DNA of 58,968 nt from an uncultured Saprospiraceae bacterium (GCA_937974625.1 CALJVJ010000068.1:1-58968), one strand, 5' to 3'. Counted from the first letter of the stretch, positions 1-9,397 are shown. Notes: generated by a model not told the origin, from the sequence alone. Numbers and translations are program-made.

Positions 1-1
1 A

Positions 2-2389
2 GCTAAAGCTAAAAAGGAAAAAGATGCAGAAAGAATGGCTAAAGCTGCAGAAAAAGGCAAAGTAAATGTCAAAGTCAAAAAGCCTAAAAAGCCTTTAACC
101 GCTGAACAAAAAGAAGACCGCTTTGAATTCGGTCAAGCCCTAAAGGCGAATGAAAAATACGAAAAAGCGATAACTCAGTTCGAATTATACTTAGAAGAAG
201 GTACAGATGAAATCAAAAGAATCTTGGCGCAAACAGAAATAGAAGGTGCCCAATTAGCGATGCAAGAAGGCGTAAGTTTGGATGATGGAGAAGAAGTTCA
301 TGGACTAAAGATTGAGAGTGTTAAGAAGATAAATACTAGAGAAGCAGAATATGGTCCATTTTTACACAATGGAGAGTTGTATTATTCTGGTTTTGGAGAC
401 GTAAAAGAAATCATTTCTACGGACGGAGAAACGCCGATGGCCTATGCACAAATATATAAGTCTACTAAAAATAAAGATAGTTGGGGAAAAGGAGAGCCAT
501 TAGATGCAAAAATCAATCGAGAAGATTTTCAAACAACTCACCCGCACATTTCTCCAGATGGGGAAACCTTATTTTTCACTAGAAGTCTATTAAGAGGAAA
601 TAAAACAGAGATAAGTAATATTTATTACAGTAAAAAGAAAGGCGGCGAATGGGCCGGTCCAAATGAAGTCACTATTGGATTTGATGATTTAGATTTTAGA
701 GCATACCACCCTTGTGTTGGTGATTTATTTGGAAAAGAAGTATTATTTTTCTCTTCTGACATGGATGGAGGAGAAGGCGGAAAAGATATTTACTATGCGA
801 CTAAAAAAGGGGAAGGTGTTTATGGCTCCCCTGTTAGTTTAGCATCTATCAATACACCGGGAGATGAAGTAACACCATTTTACAGAAATGGTACCTTATA
901 TTTTAGTTCTAACGGTTCAGCGGGATATGGTGGTTATGATATATATACTACTGTTTGGGATGGAACAACTTGGAGTAAGCCTGAAAATATGGGTGTTGGA
1001 TATAATACACCATTAGACGAAAAATCATTTTTCTTAGATAACGAAGGCGTTTATGGTTTTTTAACTTCTAATCGTTCAGGCAGAGGGTTTGCGAGTAAAA
1101 CTTCTTGTTTTGATGTTTTCACTATTGAAATTCCACCAATCACTGCCAATGTCGTAGCCCAAGTTTTTGATGGTAAAAAAGCATTAAAAGGAGCATCTAT
1201 AGCATTATTAGAAATGGACGGGAGCACTGCCATCAACCCAAAAGAAAAGACGAATAAAAAGGCGAATAACTTTGATTTTTCTTTAGGTTTAGATAAGACC
1301 TTTATGTTAGTTGCTAGTAAGAAGGGCTATACTAAAGATACGGTACTGGTCACTACCTTAGACTTAAAAGAAAATAAAACCTATACAGAGCGGTTTGTTT
1401 TAGAAAAAGTAGAACCTGTAAAGCAACCAGACCCGGAGCCAGAAGCACCAGTCGAACCAGAATATGAGGATATAGAAGTAGAAATCAATCAACCAATCCG
1501 TTTGTCAAATATCTTTTACGACTTTGATGATGATAAAATTTTGATAGATGCAGAAAAGGATTTAAGTGTATTATTAGATTTAATGCAACGCTATCCAGAT
1601 ATGGTTATTGAATTATCTTCTCATACAGATTATCGAGGAAATAATGATTATAACGAAAATCTATCTCAGAGGAGAGCAAACTCTGCTAAAAAATGGTTGG
1701 TAGAAAAAGGGATTGAAGAAGTAAGGATTAAAGCAGTTGGCTACGGTGAGAAATCTCCCGCAACGGTAGATGCAAAAATAATCGAAGAATATCCTGAGTT
1801 ACAAGATGGTTGGGTATTAGACTTTAATTTAGTAAGTAAATTATCTCCAAAAGCAAAAAGAGAAGTTGCCCACCAAGCAAACAGAAGAACAGAATTTAAA
1901 ATCATTGCAGGTCCAACAAATATTAAAATTAAAAAGTTGGAGAAGCGATTGAAAGAGGCAGCACCAAAGCCAAAAGTAATTACTAATCCTAAGACAAAGA
2001 CAAAAAAGAAAAAATCGAAAAGGAGAAATGCCAATCCAGCTTCGGATACTTTACCCATGAAAGGGCCAAAAATGGTATTCAAATATTCTGAAATTGATTT
2101 TGGACCTGTCAAAAAAGGAGACACCAGAGAACATGTCTATGAATTCACCAATGAAGGAGATGAAGCATTAGTCATCGAATTTGTAAGTGCATGTGATTGT
2201 ACAACAATGAAATATCCAAAAACACCCGTTCAGCCTGGTGAAAAAGGCGCGATAGAAGTAGTTTTTGATAGTTCAACCATGGAGAAGAGTGAGAAGATGG
2301 ATATTGATATTATTTTGGCAAATGAAGACCCTGAAACGGGTTATCAAATAGTAGAACGAGTATCTTATACTTTTCAATTAGAGGAATAG
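2..2389 (+). CDS. PorE-like OmpA/PD40 envelope protein with C-terminal DUF1573 domain (5'-truncated by window)
   Basis: The reading frame is open to the window edge, so the true start lies upstream; the Met at 35 is in a Lys/Ala-rich stretch and is unlikely to be the start. Counting from it: a TPR-like helical stretch (about 28-75), PD40/WD40-like beta-propeller blades (about 90-365, with HPHISPDG- and YFSSNG-type motifs), a carboxypeptidase-regulatory-like fold (about 370-455), an OmpA C-terminal peptidoglycan-binding domain (about 488-625, with HTDYRGNNDYN and LSQRRA), a basic linker, then a DUF1573 Ig-like domain (about 678-784, with ACDC). TPR-propeller-CRD-OmpA is the architecture known for the T9SS protein PorE, which tethers the secretion machine to peptidoglycan. 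The added DUF1573 domain is unusual. A strong terminator follows 20 bp after the stop. Whether this is PorE itself or a paralogue cannot be told here, since a second such protein lies at 54.9 kb. Confidence 0.85.
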   Translation, partial: AKAKKEKDAERMAKAAEKGKVNVKVKKPKKPLTAEQKEDRFEFGQALKANEKYEKAITQFELYLEEGTDEIKRILAQTEIEGAQLAMQEGVSLDDGEEVHGLKIESVKKINTREAEYGPFLHNGELYYSGFGDVKEIISTDGETPMAYAQIYKSTKNKDSWGKGEPLDAKINREDFQTTHPHISPDGETLFFTRSLLRGNKTEISNIYYSKKKGGEWAGPNEVTIGFDDLDFRAYHPCVGDLFGKEVLFFSSDMDGGEGGKDIYYATKKGEGVYGSPVSLASINTPGDEVTPFYRNGTLYFSSNGSAGYGGYDIYTTVWDGTTWSKPENMGVGYNTPLDEKSFFLDNEGVYGFLTSNRSGRGFASKTSCFDVFTIEIPPITANVVAQVFDGKKALKGASIALLEMDGSTAINPKEKTNKKANNFDFSLGLDKTFMLVASKKGYTKDTVLVTTLDLKENKTYTERFVLEKVEPVKQPDPEPEAPVEPEYEDIEVEINQPIRLSNIFYDFDDDKILIDAEKDLSVLLDLMQRYPDMVIELSSHTDYRGNNDYNENLSQRRANSAKKWLVEKGIEEVRIKAVGYGEKSPATVDAKIIEEYPELQDGWVLDFNLVSKLSPKAKREVAHQANRRTEFKIIAGPTNIKIKKLEKRLKEAAPKPKVITNPKTKTKKKKSKRRNANPASDTLPMKGPKMVFKYSEIDFGPVKKGDTREHVYEFTNEGDEALVIEFVSACDCTTMKYPKTPVQPGEKGAIEVVFDSSTMEKSEKMDIDIILANEDPETGYQIVERVSYTFQLEE

Positions 2390-2410
2390 TTTACACCTAA
2401 ACTATTCTTT

Positions 2411-2447
2411 CAAAAGCCTGATGATTTGACTAATCATCAGGCTTTTG
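2411..2447 (+). terminator. rho-independent terminator after the PorE-like gene
   Basis: A perfect 16-bp stem (arms 2411-2426 and 2432-2447) closes a 5-nt loop. The right arm ends in TTTTG and T-rich sequence follows. It sits just after the stop codon at 2389. Confidence 0.85.
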
Positions 2448-2753
2448 TATTTTAGTATCAACGCTTATTTTAATCCGCACAGGCAATTCTTTAATTAACT
2501 TAAATCCGTGTTATAAAAAATCCATGTTATAAGATTAATAGAATACTTCCTATTTATAAGTCGGGTAGCTATTTATAGTTAATCACCCTTTCAATTTTTT
2601 ATCTGACGCATTTATTAAATACTTTATTGTTAATCAAATTATTACATATTTAAAAATTAAAATATAAAATTTATTTGTAAAAAAATAGCAAAAAGTGTGG
2701 AATCTCCTAAGTTGTTGCATCTATATAAGTGTAAGTTTTTATGACTGGACACC

Positions 2754-2846
2754 ATGAAAATTTTCGCTAACAATTTTACAGAAAAGGATAATAATTTTCT
2801 AAACGATAACAAAGAAAAATATTATCCACCAATGTTTAGATTGTAA
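2754..2846 (+). CDS. possible 30-aa small ORF, unrecognised
   Basis: ATG at 2754 opens a 30-codon frame encoding a hydrophilic, Asn/Lys-rich peptide that ends in PPMFRL. It has no recognisable family and no strong ribosome site. A second micro-ORF of 9 codons (2862-2891) follows 15 bp later, preceded by AAAGGA at 2852-2857. Its end overlaps the left arm of the 2877-2940 hairpin, as in leader peptides. Either could be chance in AT-rich DNA. Confidence 0.2.
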   Translation: MKIFANNFTEKDNNFLNDNKEKYYPPMFRL

Positions 2847-2876
2847 CTTTGAAAGGACAAAATGATACTGGCAATA

Positions 2877-2940
2877 CGCTTGAAGCACTAGCAAAACGTA
2901 AGGAGATTTACAAAAAAGGCTAAGGGAAGTGCTTCAAGCG
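2877..2940. repeat. 13-bp perfect inverted repeat (hairpin)
   Basis: Arms 2877-2889 (CGCTTGAAGCACT) and 2928-2940 are exact reverse complements separated by 38 nt. No T-run follows, so it is not an ordinary terminator. Confidence 0.6.
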
Positions 2941-3080
2941 GAACAGTTTTCAAAACAACAAAGGAATCTATCCATAAAACAAGTTGTCCATTAATACAAA
3001 ATCAACATTTCCTGTTTTTATACATACATGACCAAATCTTTTTAGTATTAATAAAGAATAAAATGGTTTATTCTTTCACC

Positions 3081-3132
3081 CCACATTTGAATTAAAAATA
3101 GAAAAATGTGGACGGGTATTTTATCCGTCCAC
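3081..3132 (+). promoter_or_regulatory. two overlapping, mutually exclusive hairpins
   Basis: Hairpin one pairs 3081-3088 with 3104-3111. Hairpin two pairs 3108-3115 with 3125-3132 (GTGGACGG/CCGTCCAC). They share the bases GTGG at 3108-3111, so only one can form at a time, as in attenuators and riboswitch expression platforms. No riboswitch aptamer was recognised upstream. radC starts 171 bp downstream. Confidence 0.35.
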
Positions 3133-3190
3133 TTTCATATTTGTACCACAATACCAAATGGAGAAGTTGCCCCAAAAAATATAGTTATTA

Positions 3191-3231
3191 AGGGAGTAGG
3201 AATAGAGCAAATCAAGTTTTTCCTGCTCCCT
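3191..3231 (+). repeat. 12-bp hairpin upstream of radC
   Basis: Arm 3191-3202 (AGGGAGTAGGAA) pairs with 3220-3231 with one G-U wobble, around a 17-nt loop. It is followed by A-rich sequence, not a T-run. It lies 72 bp before radC. Confidence 0.45.
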
Positions 3232-3303
3232 AAATGCTGGTTATAGCTAGAGGCTATCATTCACGGCATTTATTTTATACCGCTCATACTATACACTATT
3301 TCT

Positions 3304-4011
3304 ATGGAAAACTACCTCATTAAAAACGTGGCTATTACAGCATGGGCAGAGGAAGACCGCCCTAGAGAAAAATTATTGCAAAAAGGGAAGCACAATCTAA
3401 CGGACGCAGAGTTATTAGGCATTTTACTAGGTTCCGGTTCTAGAGACCAAACTGCGGTAGGACTTGCTCAAGACATTCTGCGTTCGACTAGTAATGATTT
3501 AAACGAGCTAGGCAAACGTTCTATTAGTGATTTCATGAAATTCAAGGGCATTGGAGCAGCCAAAGCCATTACCATAGCCGCCGCATTAGAACTAGGTCGT
3601 CGTAGACAACTCACCAACATCAAAGACCGTCCAAAAATTACCTGTAGTCGAGATTCTTACAATGTTATTGCACCATTGCTCATGGATTTGCCACACGAAG
3701 AATTTTGGATACTTTTACTTAATCGCGCCAATAAAGTAATCGACAGAAAACAAGTAAGTTTAGGTGGTACCACAGGAACAGTTGTTGATGCAAAAGTGCT
3801 TTTCAAAAAAGCCATAGAAGGGCAAGCCGTTTATTTAGTATTAGCTCATAATCATCCTTCCGGAAACATCCATCCTTCCCATCAAGATTTAGAATTGACT
3901 AAAAAACTAGTCGAAGCAGGTAAACTATTGAGTATAAAAATATTAGACCATTTAATAATTGGAGAAAAAAGCTACTATAGTTTCGCAGACGAAGGAAGGA
4001 TAGGAGGTTAA
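3304..4011 (+). CDS. radC: RadC family JAB-domain protein
   Basis: This 235-residue protein has the full RadC (UPF0758) layout. The N-terminal helix-hairpin-helix-like part includes KFKGIGAAKA (about 79-88). The C-terminal JAB/MPN metalloprotease-like domain has the zinc motif H182-x-H184 ... D195 (AHNHPSGN...HQDL). The Met at 3304 gives a normal family length. RadC was named for DNA repair, but that role is disputed and the biochemical activity is unsettled; a JAB-type peptidase fold is all the sequence shows. It stands alone, with long intergenic regions on both sides. Confidence 0.93.
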   Translation: MENYLIKNVAITAWAEEDRPREKLLQKGKHNLTDAELLGILLGSGSRDQTAVGLAQDILRSTSNDLNELGKRSISDFMKFKGIGAAKAITIAAALELGRRRQLTNIKDRPKITCSRDSYNVIAPLLMDLPHEEFWILLLNRANKVIDRKQVSLGGTTGTVVDAKVLFKKAIEGQAVYLVLAHNHPSGNIHPSHQDLELTKKLVEAGKLLSIKILDHLIIGEKSYYSFADEGRIGG

Positions 4012-4546
4012 TAAATAATAGTCATTCAACAGTTAATCAGCATAAGAAGTTATTAGGCTAAATACTATTACATTCCCAACAAAAATATACTAATTTTTGC
4101 CTATATTTTGATTCCTTTTCAGAATTCCGTATTTTTATACCAACAAACCAACTTACCAAAGCAGTTTTCACCACCTTACAGACAAAAATAAATCTTAGTC
4201 AGCTTTCAAATTACTGACTAATTTCATTTTCATTTATTACTATATATTCGAAATTCCCCCTTCCGAGTTGAGTAATCTTTATTTTCGATACTAGAAATTA
4301 AGGGACGATGAAAAAATAAATTTACATTCTGTCGGAATAATTGACGAACAAAACGGTTCACTTTAAGAGACTTCGACAATTATTTCGACTTAAGTCGAAT
4401 GTATATTCATTTTTGTCCCACTACTAAAATTTAAGTCCCCCCTATATATTTCAAGGTTTTGCTTGTGAGTTTGTGCTGTGGCATTTGGTGTACAACACCC
4501 CCACCCTTCGCAACAAGACACCTTTGTACAAGATAAAAACAAAAAA
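4012..4546. other. 535-bp intergenic region before the T9SS cargo gene
   Basis: AT-rich with no supported gene. The notable features are the dyad at 4331-4389 and the perfect palindrome at 4384-4399, listed separately. A frame running from 4478 into the next gene gives an N-terminal extension rejected as non-coding, because a clean signal peptide starts at 4547. Confidence 0.6.
4331..4399. promoter_or_regulatory. nested dyads: imperfect 16-bp inverted repeat plus 16-bp perfect palindrome
   Basis: 4331-4346 (GTCGGAATAATTGACG) is the reverse complement of 4374-4389 at 14 of 16 positions. The right arm overlaps a perfect palindrome, TTCGACTTAAGTCGAA (4384-4399). The site lies about 150-215 bp upstream of the 4547 start. 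It could be an operator or an RNA hairpin; no regulator is assigned. Confidence 0.4.
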
Positions 4547-7500
4547 ATGCAATCTAGAACAATCAAACAAACTACACTCTTCCTATGCTTATTACTAAGC
4601 ACTTATCTACAAGCTCAAATTACAATTGATTATCCAGAAAATCTGACGGTGGAATGTGGCATGGATATAACCCCATCTCCTGATAATGTCCTTGTTGGGT
4701 ATCCGGATGTAAGCACTTCCTGTTCCAGTGGTCTTACGGATATATCCTTCTCTGACAATGTTGACCAATTAACAGACTGTGGAGGTACGGGTATTTTACT
4801 AAGATTTTGGACAGTAAGCGATAATTGTGGAGGATTCCAAACACTGCTACAAAGGATAACTATCGAAGATACTACACCACCAGAAATCAACTGTATAGCA
4901 GATGTTGTCATAGAATGTGATGCTAGTTTAAATCCTGCAGAAAATCCTGATTTAGCCTTTCCTGAGGTGATTGATTGTTCGGAAGGAGAAGATTTGACAA
5001 TTAGCTATACAGACCGAAATGAAGGAGAAGGTTTTTGTGATAATTTACCCGAAATTGTTCGTAGAACCTGGACGGTTACCGATGCTTGTGGCAATGAAAG
5101 TACCTGTGAACAATCTATCCGAGTAGGCAAAGACCCCTTATTAGTATTTTGTGATATTGAAGATATAGTTCATGAATGTAATGGTTTAGATGGAAGTCGA
5201 TTTGCTGCGGAGTCTTGGGACTTAAGTAATACCAACCAATTGAGAAATTGTACGCAAACAGAATGCGGTCCAGTAGAGATTATTAGTGACTTTGACTATG
5301 GTCGAATAGCGGGCACTTGTGGGATTACGGGTAGTTTTGAGGTCAATTATTTAATCAAAGATAATTGTGGAAATACTAAATTCAAAACAGTAAGCTTCAC
5401 CCTTAGAGATACGACTCCTCCAGAATCATTTTGTAATCCTATCGACTTTGGCGTAAGTTGTGAAGGAGATGAAACAGCGGCTTCAAGAGTAGAAGGATGG
5501 CATGCAGAGAATCTAGCTTTATTAGAAACATGCTTATTTGATAATTGTGGAGACGTCATTGTATCAAGTGATTTTAATGCAAGTAATTTTAATATTGGTA
5601 CACTTAACTTTGATTGTAACGACGAAACGGGGTTCGCGGTTAATTACACCTTAACCGACCAATGTGGGAACACCACCGTCAAAACTGCCTTTTTAAAAGT
5701 TGTGGATAATGTCCCTCCTGCTTTCGAAAATGTACCAAGAGATACGTCTATCGGCGCCAATGACAACTTACCTGTAATTCAACCAACGATTATCGATAAT
5801 TGCGCTAGCAATTTAACAGCCGAATTTTCTGAAGAAAGAATCGAGAATAATAATGACAATGGATATCAATTGATTCGAACCTGGACAACAACTGATGATT
5901 GTGGAAATATGGGGACTGCTACTCAAACAGTGATGGTACTGGACCCAATTTTATCATTGGCTTGTTCTTCCGCAGAAGTCAAGCAAGAAGGGGATAAAAT
6001 TGTAATAAGTGAGTTACTAGCTCCAAATGAAATAGTAAAAGTCTTTGCTTCAGATAATAGAATTGTTTACAACTGTTTTAGAAATTGCGGGGATATACAA
6101 ACAACTCGTGCTTTAGCGGAAGATACTTACACCGTGGATATTCAATTTTATACAGCCGATTGGCGACTAATTTGTTCAGACGAAAAAGTAATAATCATTG
6201 GAAATGGAGGCAATAATGGAGGAGAAGATAATGGTGAAAATGAAGACCCTTGTACCGCACCAGATTGTGAACAAGTGCCTCCAACTATCAATAACCTACC
6301 AGCAGATATGACGGTCAATGCTGGCGCAGTACCAGCCGTAGCTAATCTAACCGCTACCGATAATTGCGATTCAGATGTCAATCTTACTTTTGAAGAAAAT
6401 AGAATGGAAGATGCCAACAGCAATGATTATGTGCTTACTCGAACTTGGACAGCTATAGATGACTGTGGAAATATTTCTACTGCCGAACAGGTTATTAGAG
6501 TGGAAGACGGGGAGGATACAGGCGGCAATAACGGTGGTGGTGATGGAGATAATAATAATCCTTGTACCGCAAGTGATTGTGAAACTACGCCTCCTATTAT
6601 CGGTAATATTCCAAACGACGAGACGGTCAATTATGAGGCGGTTCCTTCTCCTGCTCAACCCATAGCTACCGATAATTGTGATACAGATGTGATGCTGGTT
6701 TTAAGTGAAACCATTACAGAAAGTATAGATGCTAGAAACTATACCTTAACTCGAACTTGGACGGCTACCGATGATTGTGGAAATGAAGCGACAGGTCAAC
6801 AAATTATAAAAGTAGAAGGGGATACCAATGGAGGTGATAATGGAGGTGATAATGATGGAGGTGATGGCAGTAATGGAGATAATATAGACGAGTCCATTTG
6901 TGGCGACATTATCATTACAACTGGGCCATTAACCTTCAATTTTGCTAATTTAAATGCGCCTAACAAAATTGTCAAAATCTTTGATGAAAATTATAACATT
7001 GTCCTAGAGTGTGTAGAAAATTGTGGAACAGAGGTGAATTTTTCTTATGAAACCCAAGGCACCTATTATGCTGACGTACAATTATATACAAGTGATTGGA
7101 GTTTTATTTGCGAGACCAGAAAAACCGTAGAGCTAACTGATACCCCCACTAATAATGGAGGAAATGATAACGGCAATACTAGCCTTTGTTCTGAAGTAGC
7201 AATAAGTATGGAAAATGGCGCTATCAATGTTAGCAATATAAATTCACCCAATAAAATTGTCAAATTATTCAATGAAAGTTATAATATAGTAAGTGAATGT
7301 TCAGATGATTGCGGAACACCTACTAGTTTCAATATGCCACCAACAGGTAATTATTTTGTAGATGTACAATTATATACTGCTGATTGGGTTTTCATTTGTG
7401 AAGTTCAAGAACCGATTAGTGTTTCTGGTACAAGTAATGGTGGAGGAAATAACAACGGTAATGAAAGCGATAATCCATGTGATAATGTACAGATTAATAG

Positions 7501-8341
7501 TACTCAATCAAGTATTAGCTTATCTAACTTTACCACCGCCAATAAAATAGTAAATATTTTTGATGAGAATTATAATCAGGTTTATAATTGTTTTACGGAT
7601 TGTACTTCAGATATCAACGCCTCAATCAATGAGTTGGGCACCTATCTAATCGAGGTACAACTGTACGACAATGGTTGGGTTTTAGTTTGCCAACAAAGGA
7701 CCCTAATTGAAATTACCCAAAATAGCCAAGCGGGTTCAGATAATAGTGGAAATGATAATAGTAATCAAGTTTGTAATGAAGTAGACATTGCGGTCCAAAA
7801 CGGTCAGATTAATGTCAATAATTTGGATGCCCCCAATACAATAGTCAAAGTGTTTAGTGAAAATTTTGATATCGTCTACGAATGTGTAGGCAATTGTGGC
7901 AGTAGCATCCGTACCATTGATTTAATCGCAGGAAATTATCAAGTAAATATCGATTTCTTTGATGAAAACTGGGGAGCTATATGTGAAAGAATAGAGGCCA
8001 TAACCATAGGCAGCAGCTTAACTACCACAGGTAGTCCAACTGGTGTTCCAAACACCACTTCTCGTATAGCAAACACGGCGGCTGAACCAATAGGATTTTC
8101 TGTGTATCCTAATCCTGCTACGAATGAAGTAATATTAAATCTTTCTAAAGTAAAAGGAGCGCAAGTAAAATTCCGAATTTATAATCAATTAGCGTCAATC
8201 ATAAAAGAAGGTAAAATTGATATAACACAGGAAGCTGTTCTTAGGGTGAACCTGCAAGATGTAGAAGACGGACTTTATTTGGTTCAAATACAAGCAGAAG
8301 GGCAAGCACCAATAACTAAGAAATTAATAGTAAATAGATAA
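4547..8341 (+). CDS. secreted T9SS type-A cargo protein with HYR-like and cysteine-rich repeats
   Basis: The start chosen is the ATG at 4547, because it begins a clear signal peptide (basic head, hydrophobic LFLCLLLSTYL, then QAQ); 1264 residues follow. The first part holds HYR/Ig-like beta domains with conserved cysteines and recurring DDCGN-type motifs (TRTWTATDDCGN), most ending in TTPP-like linkers. From about 5950 five copies of an unrecognised ~80-residue unit follow (pattern APNxIVKVF...C..NCG...GxYxVxVQxY...W..IC), separated by Gly/Asn/Asp-rich linkers. The end (about 8090-8341) is a T9SS type A sorting domain (VYPNPATNEV ... GLYLVQIQ ... KKLIVNR). Expected to be exported through the outer membrane and released or anchored by the PorU/T9SS pathway. 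Function is likely adhesion or matrix; no catalytic motif was seen. Confidence 0.85.
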   Translation: MQSRTIKQTTLFLCLLLSTYLQAQITIDYPENLTVECGMDITPSPDNVLVGYPDVSTSCSSGLTDISFSDNVDQLTDCGGTGILLRFWTVSDNCGGFQTLLQRITIEDTTPPEINCIADVVIECDASLNPAENPDLAFPEVIDCSEGEDLTISYTDRNEGEGFCDNLPEIVRRTWTVTDACGNESTCEQSIRVGKDPLLVFCDIEDIVHECNGLDGSRFAAESWDLSNTNQLRNCTQTECGPVEIISDFDYGRIAGTCGITGSFEVNYLIKDNCGNTKFKTVSFTLRDTTPPESFCNPIDFGVSCEGDETAASRVEGWHAENLALLETCLFDNCGDVIVSSDFNASNFNIGTLNFDCNDETGFAVNYTLTDQCGNTTVKTAFLKVVDNVPPAFENVPRDTSIGANDNLPVIQPTIIDNCASNLTAEFSEERIENNNDNGYQLIRTWTTTDDCGNMGTATQTVMVLDPILSLACSSAEVKQEGDKIVISELLAPNEIVKVFASDNRIVYNCFRNCGDIQTTRALAEDTYTVDIQFYTADWRLICSDEKVIIIGNGGNNGGEDNGENEDPCTAPDCEQVPPTINNLPADMTVNAGAVPAVANLTATDNCDSDVNLTFEENRMEDANSNDYVLTRTWTAIDDCGNISTAEQVIRVEDGEDTGGNNGGGDGDNNNPCTASDCETTPPIIGNIPNDETVNYEAVPSPAQPIATDNCDTDVMLVLSETITESIDARNYTLTRTWTATDDCGNEATGQQIIKVEGDTNGGDNGGDNDGGDGSNGDNIDESICGDIIITTGPLTFNFANLNAPNKIVKIFDENYNIVLECVENCGTEVNFSYETQGTYYADVQLYTSDWSFICETRKTVELTDTPTNNGGNDNGNTSLCSEVAISMENGAINVSNINSPNKIVKLFNESYNIVSECSDDCGTPTSFNMPPTGNYFVDVQLYTADWVFICEVQEPISVSGTSNGGGNNNGNESDNPCDNVQINSTQSSISLSNFTTANKIVNIFDENYNQVYNCFTDCTSDINASINELGTYLIEVQLYDNGWVLVCQQRTLIEITQNSQAGSDNSGNDNSNQVCNEVDIAVQNGQINVNNLDAPNTIVKVFSENFDIVYECVGNCGSSIRTIDLIAGNYQVNIDFFDENWGAICERIEAITIGSSLTTTGSPTGVPNTTSRIANTAAEPIGFSVYPNPATNEVILNLSKVKGAQVKFRIYNQLASIIKEGKIDITQEAVLRVNLQDVEDGLYLVQIQAEGQAPITKKLIVNR

Positions 8342-8364
8342 TTTCATCTTCAAAACACCAACAA

Positions 8365-8398
8365 AAAAAGGCTTGAAACAAACGTTTCAAGCCTTTTT
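8365..8398. terminator. bidirectional terminator between convergent genes
   Basis: A 15-bp stem (8365-8379 / 8384-8398) has the loop AAAC, with an A-run on one side and a T-run on the other. It can serve the cargo gene (+) and rpsP (-). Confidence 0.88.
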
Positions 8399-8415
8399 AT
8401 TTTTAGAAGCTTTAA

Positions 8416-9063
8416 TTATTCTGCTGCGTCATCCGCTGCTTTTTCATTTAGAGCTGCTAATTCAGGGTCTTCGTCCCCAACATTTTCTACTACTTTCTCA
8501 ACAACCACTTCTTCTGTAGCTTCTACTGCTGGTGCAGCTTCTTCTACTACAACTTCTGCAGTTTCTTCAGCTACAGCTTCTACTGCTGGTGCAGCTTCTT
8601 CTACAACTGGTTCCGGCTCGGGAGCTGGAGGTGCAGGAGGTGCAGGAGGTGGTGGTGGTGTACCAGAAAGTGCGGCCAAACGTGCGATTTTATCTTCTGC
8701 ACCTTTAGCAACCCGTGAAGCAATCTTAGCATCTTTTTCATCAATCCAAGCTTGATACTTAGCATCTGCTTGTTCTTGAGTTAAAGCGCCTTTTTGAATT
8801 CCACGATTAAGGTGTTTTTTGTATAGCACCCCTTTGAAACGAAGAATCGCTCTGGCAGTATCCGTAGGCTGTGCGCCTTTCATCAACCATTCAAAAGCAG
8901 CATCTCTGTCTAAATCAATAGTCGCTGGAGAAGTCATTGGATTATAAGTACCCAATTTTTCAATAAAACGACCATCTCTTGGAGCTCTAGCATCGGCTAC
9001 CACGATGTGATAAAAAGGTCTTTTTTTGCGACCCTTTCTCTGCAATCTAATTTTTACAGCCAT
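8416..9063 (-). CDS. rpsP: 30S ribosomal protein S16 with long acidic/Ala-Pro C-terminal tail
   Basis: The N-terminal ~85 residues are canonical S16 ([20 protein letters not shown], then a [13 protein letters not shown] motif). S16 binds 16S rRNA early in 30S assembly. Residues 86-125 form a helical extension, and the remaining ~90 residues are low-complexity Pro/Ala/Glu/Val repeats ([21 protein letters not shown] repeated). Extended S16 proteins are common in Bacteroidota, so the 215-residue length is not an error. The gene stands alone rather than in the rpsP-rimM-trmD-rplS operon of many bacteria. A TAnnTTTG-like -7 box lies on the minus strand at 9144-9137, with no convincing -33 box. Confidence 0.95.
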   Translation of the reverse strand: MAVKIRLQRKGRKKRPFYHIVVADARAPRDGRFIEKLGTYNPMTSPATIDLDRDAAFEWLMKGAQPTDTARAILRFKGVLYKKHLNRGIQKGALTQEQADAKYQAWIDEKDAKIASRVAKGAEDKIARLAALSGTPPPPPAPPAPPAPEPEPVVEEAAPAVEAVAEETAEVVVEEAAPAVEATEEVVVEKVVENVGDEDPELAALNEKAADDAAE

Positions 9064-9397
9064 TACTGTTAAAGTTTATTTGGTTTAACCATACCCATTT
9101 AATCTCATCGAGGAGACGGTGGGCTTTTAACGAGGGCAAAAGTATAGTATTTTTCGGAATATTGAAAGGAAAAAAATGTAAGAGTTCAGCTGACTCTTGT
9201 TTTTAGGTTAAAAAAATAGAATTTAGGTAAATTATTAGGATGGCAAGAGTAGTTTCCCTACAAAAGCCGTATGGATTGGCGCTAAAATAAACTAACCAAT
9301 TTTATCAAAACAAGATTCTTTTACCCAAATCCTACCTACCTTTTCAATATTGTCCTATTTTTACAAAAACAATCTTTCATTCAAAAATTATAAATAA
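9064..9397. other. 334-bp intergenic region
   Basis: This is the divergent promoter region between rpsP (-) and the next plus-strand gene. The only candidate site is a minus-strand TACTTTTG box at 9144-9137 (form TAnnTTTG). Nothing else was recognised. Confidence 0.5.

Larger units (their letters stand above)
2448..3303. other. 856-bp intergenic region, AT-rich, with several strong hairpins
   Basis: No conserved gene is visible. The left half is plain AT-rich sequence. The right half holds a 30-codon ORF, a 9-codon ORF with a good Shine-Dalgarno-like AAAGGA, and three hairpin systems (2877-2940, 3081-3132, 3191-3231) before radC. Possible roles are a radC leader or an independent small RNA locus. 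Confidence 0.6.

Noticed and set aside
1741-2124. 127-codon minus-strand frame
   Set aside because: Antisense to the OmpA/DUF1573 part of the PorE-like gene; its Phe-rich translation comes from the opposite strand of Lys/Glu codons.
4478-4546. N-terminal extension of the T9SS cargo gene
   Set aside because: It would place 23 hydrophilic residues ahead of a textbook signal peptide; the ATG at 4547 is the better start.
8560-8670. Low-complexity tail of S16 as a frameshift or assembly error
   Set aside because: The frame is intact and such acidic/Ala-Pro extensions are common in S16 of this phylum.
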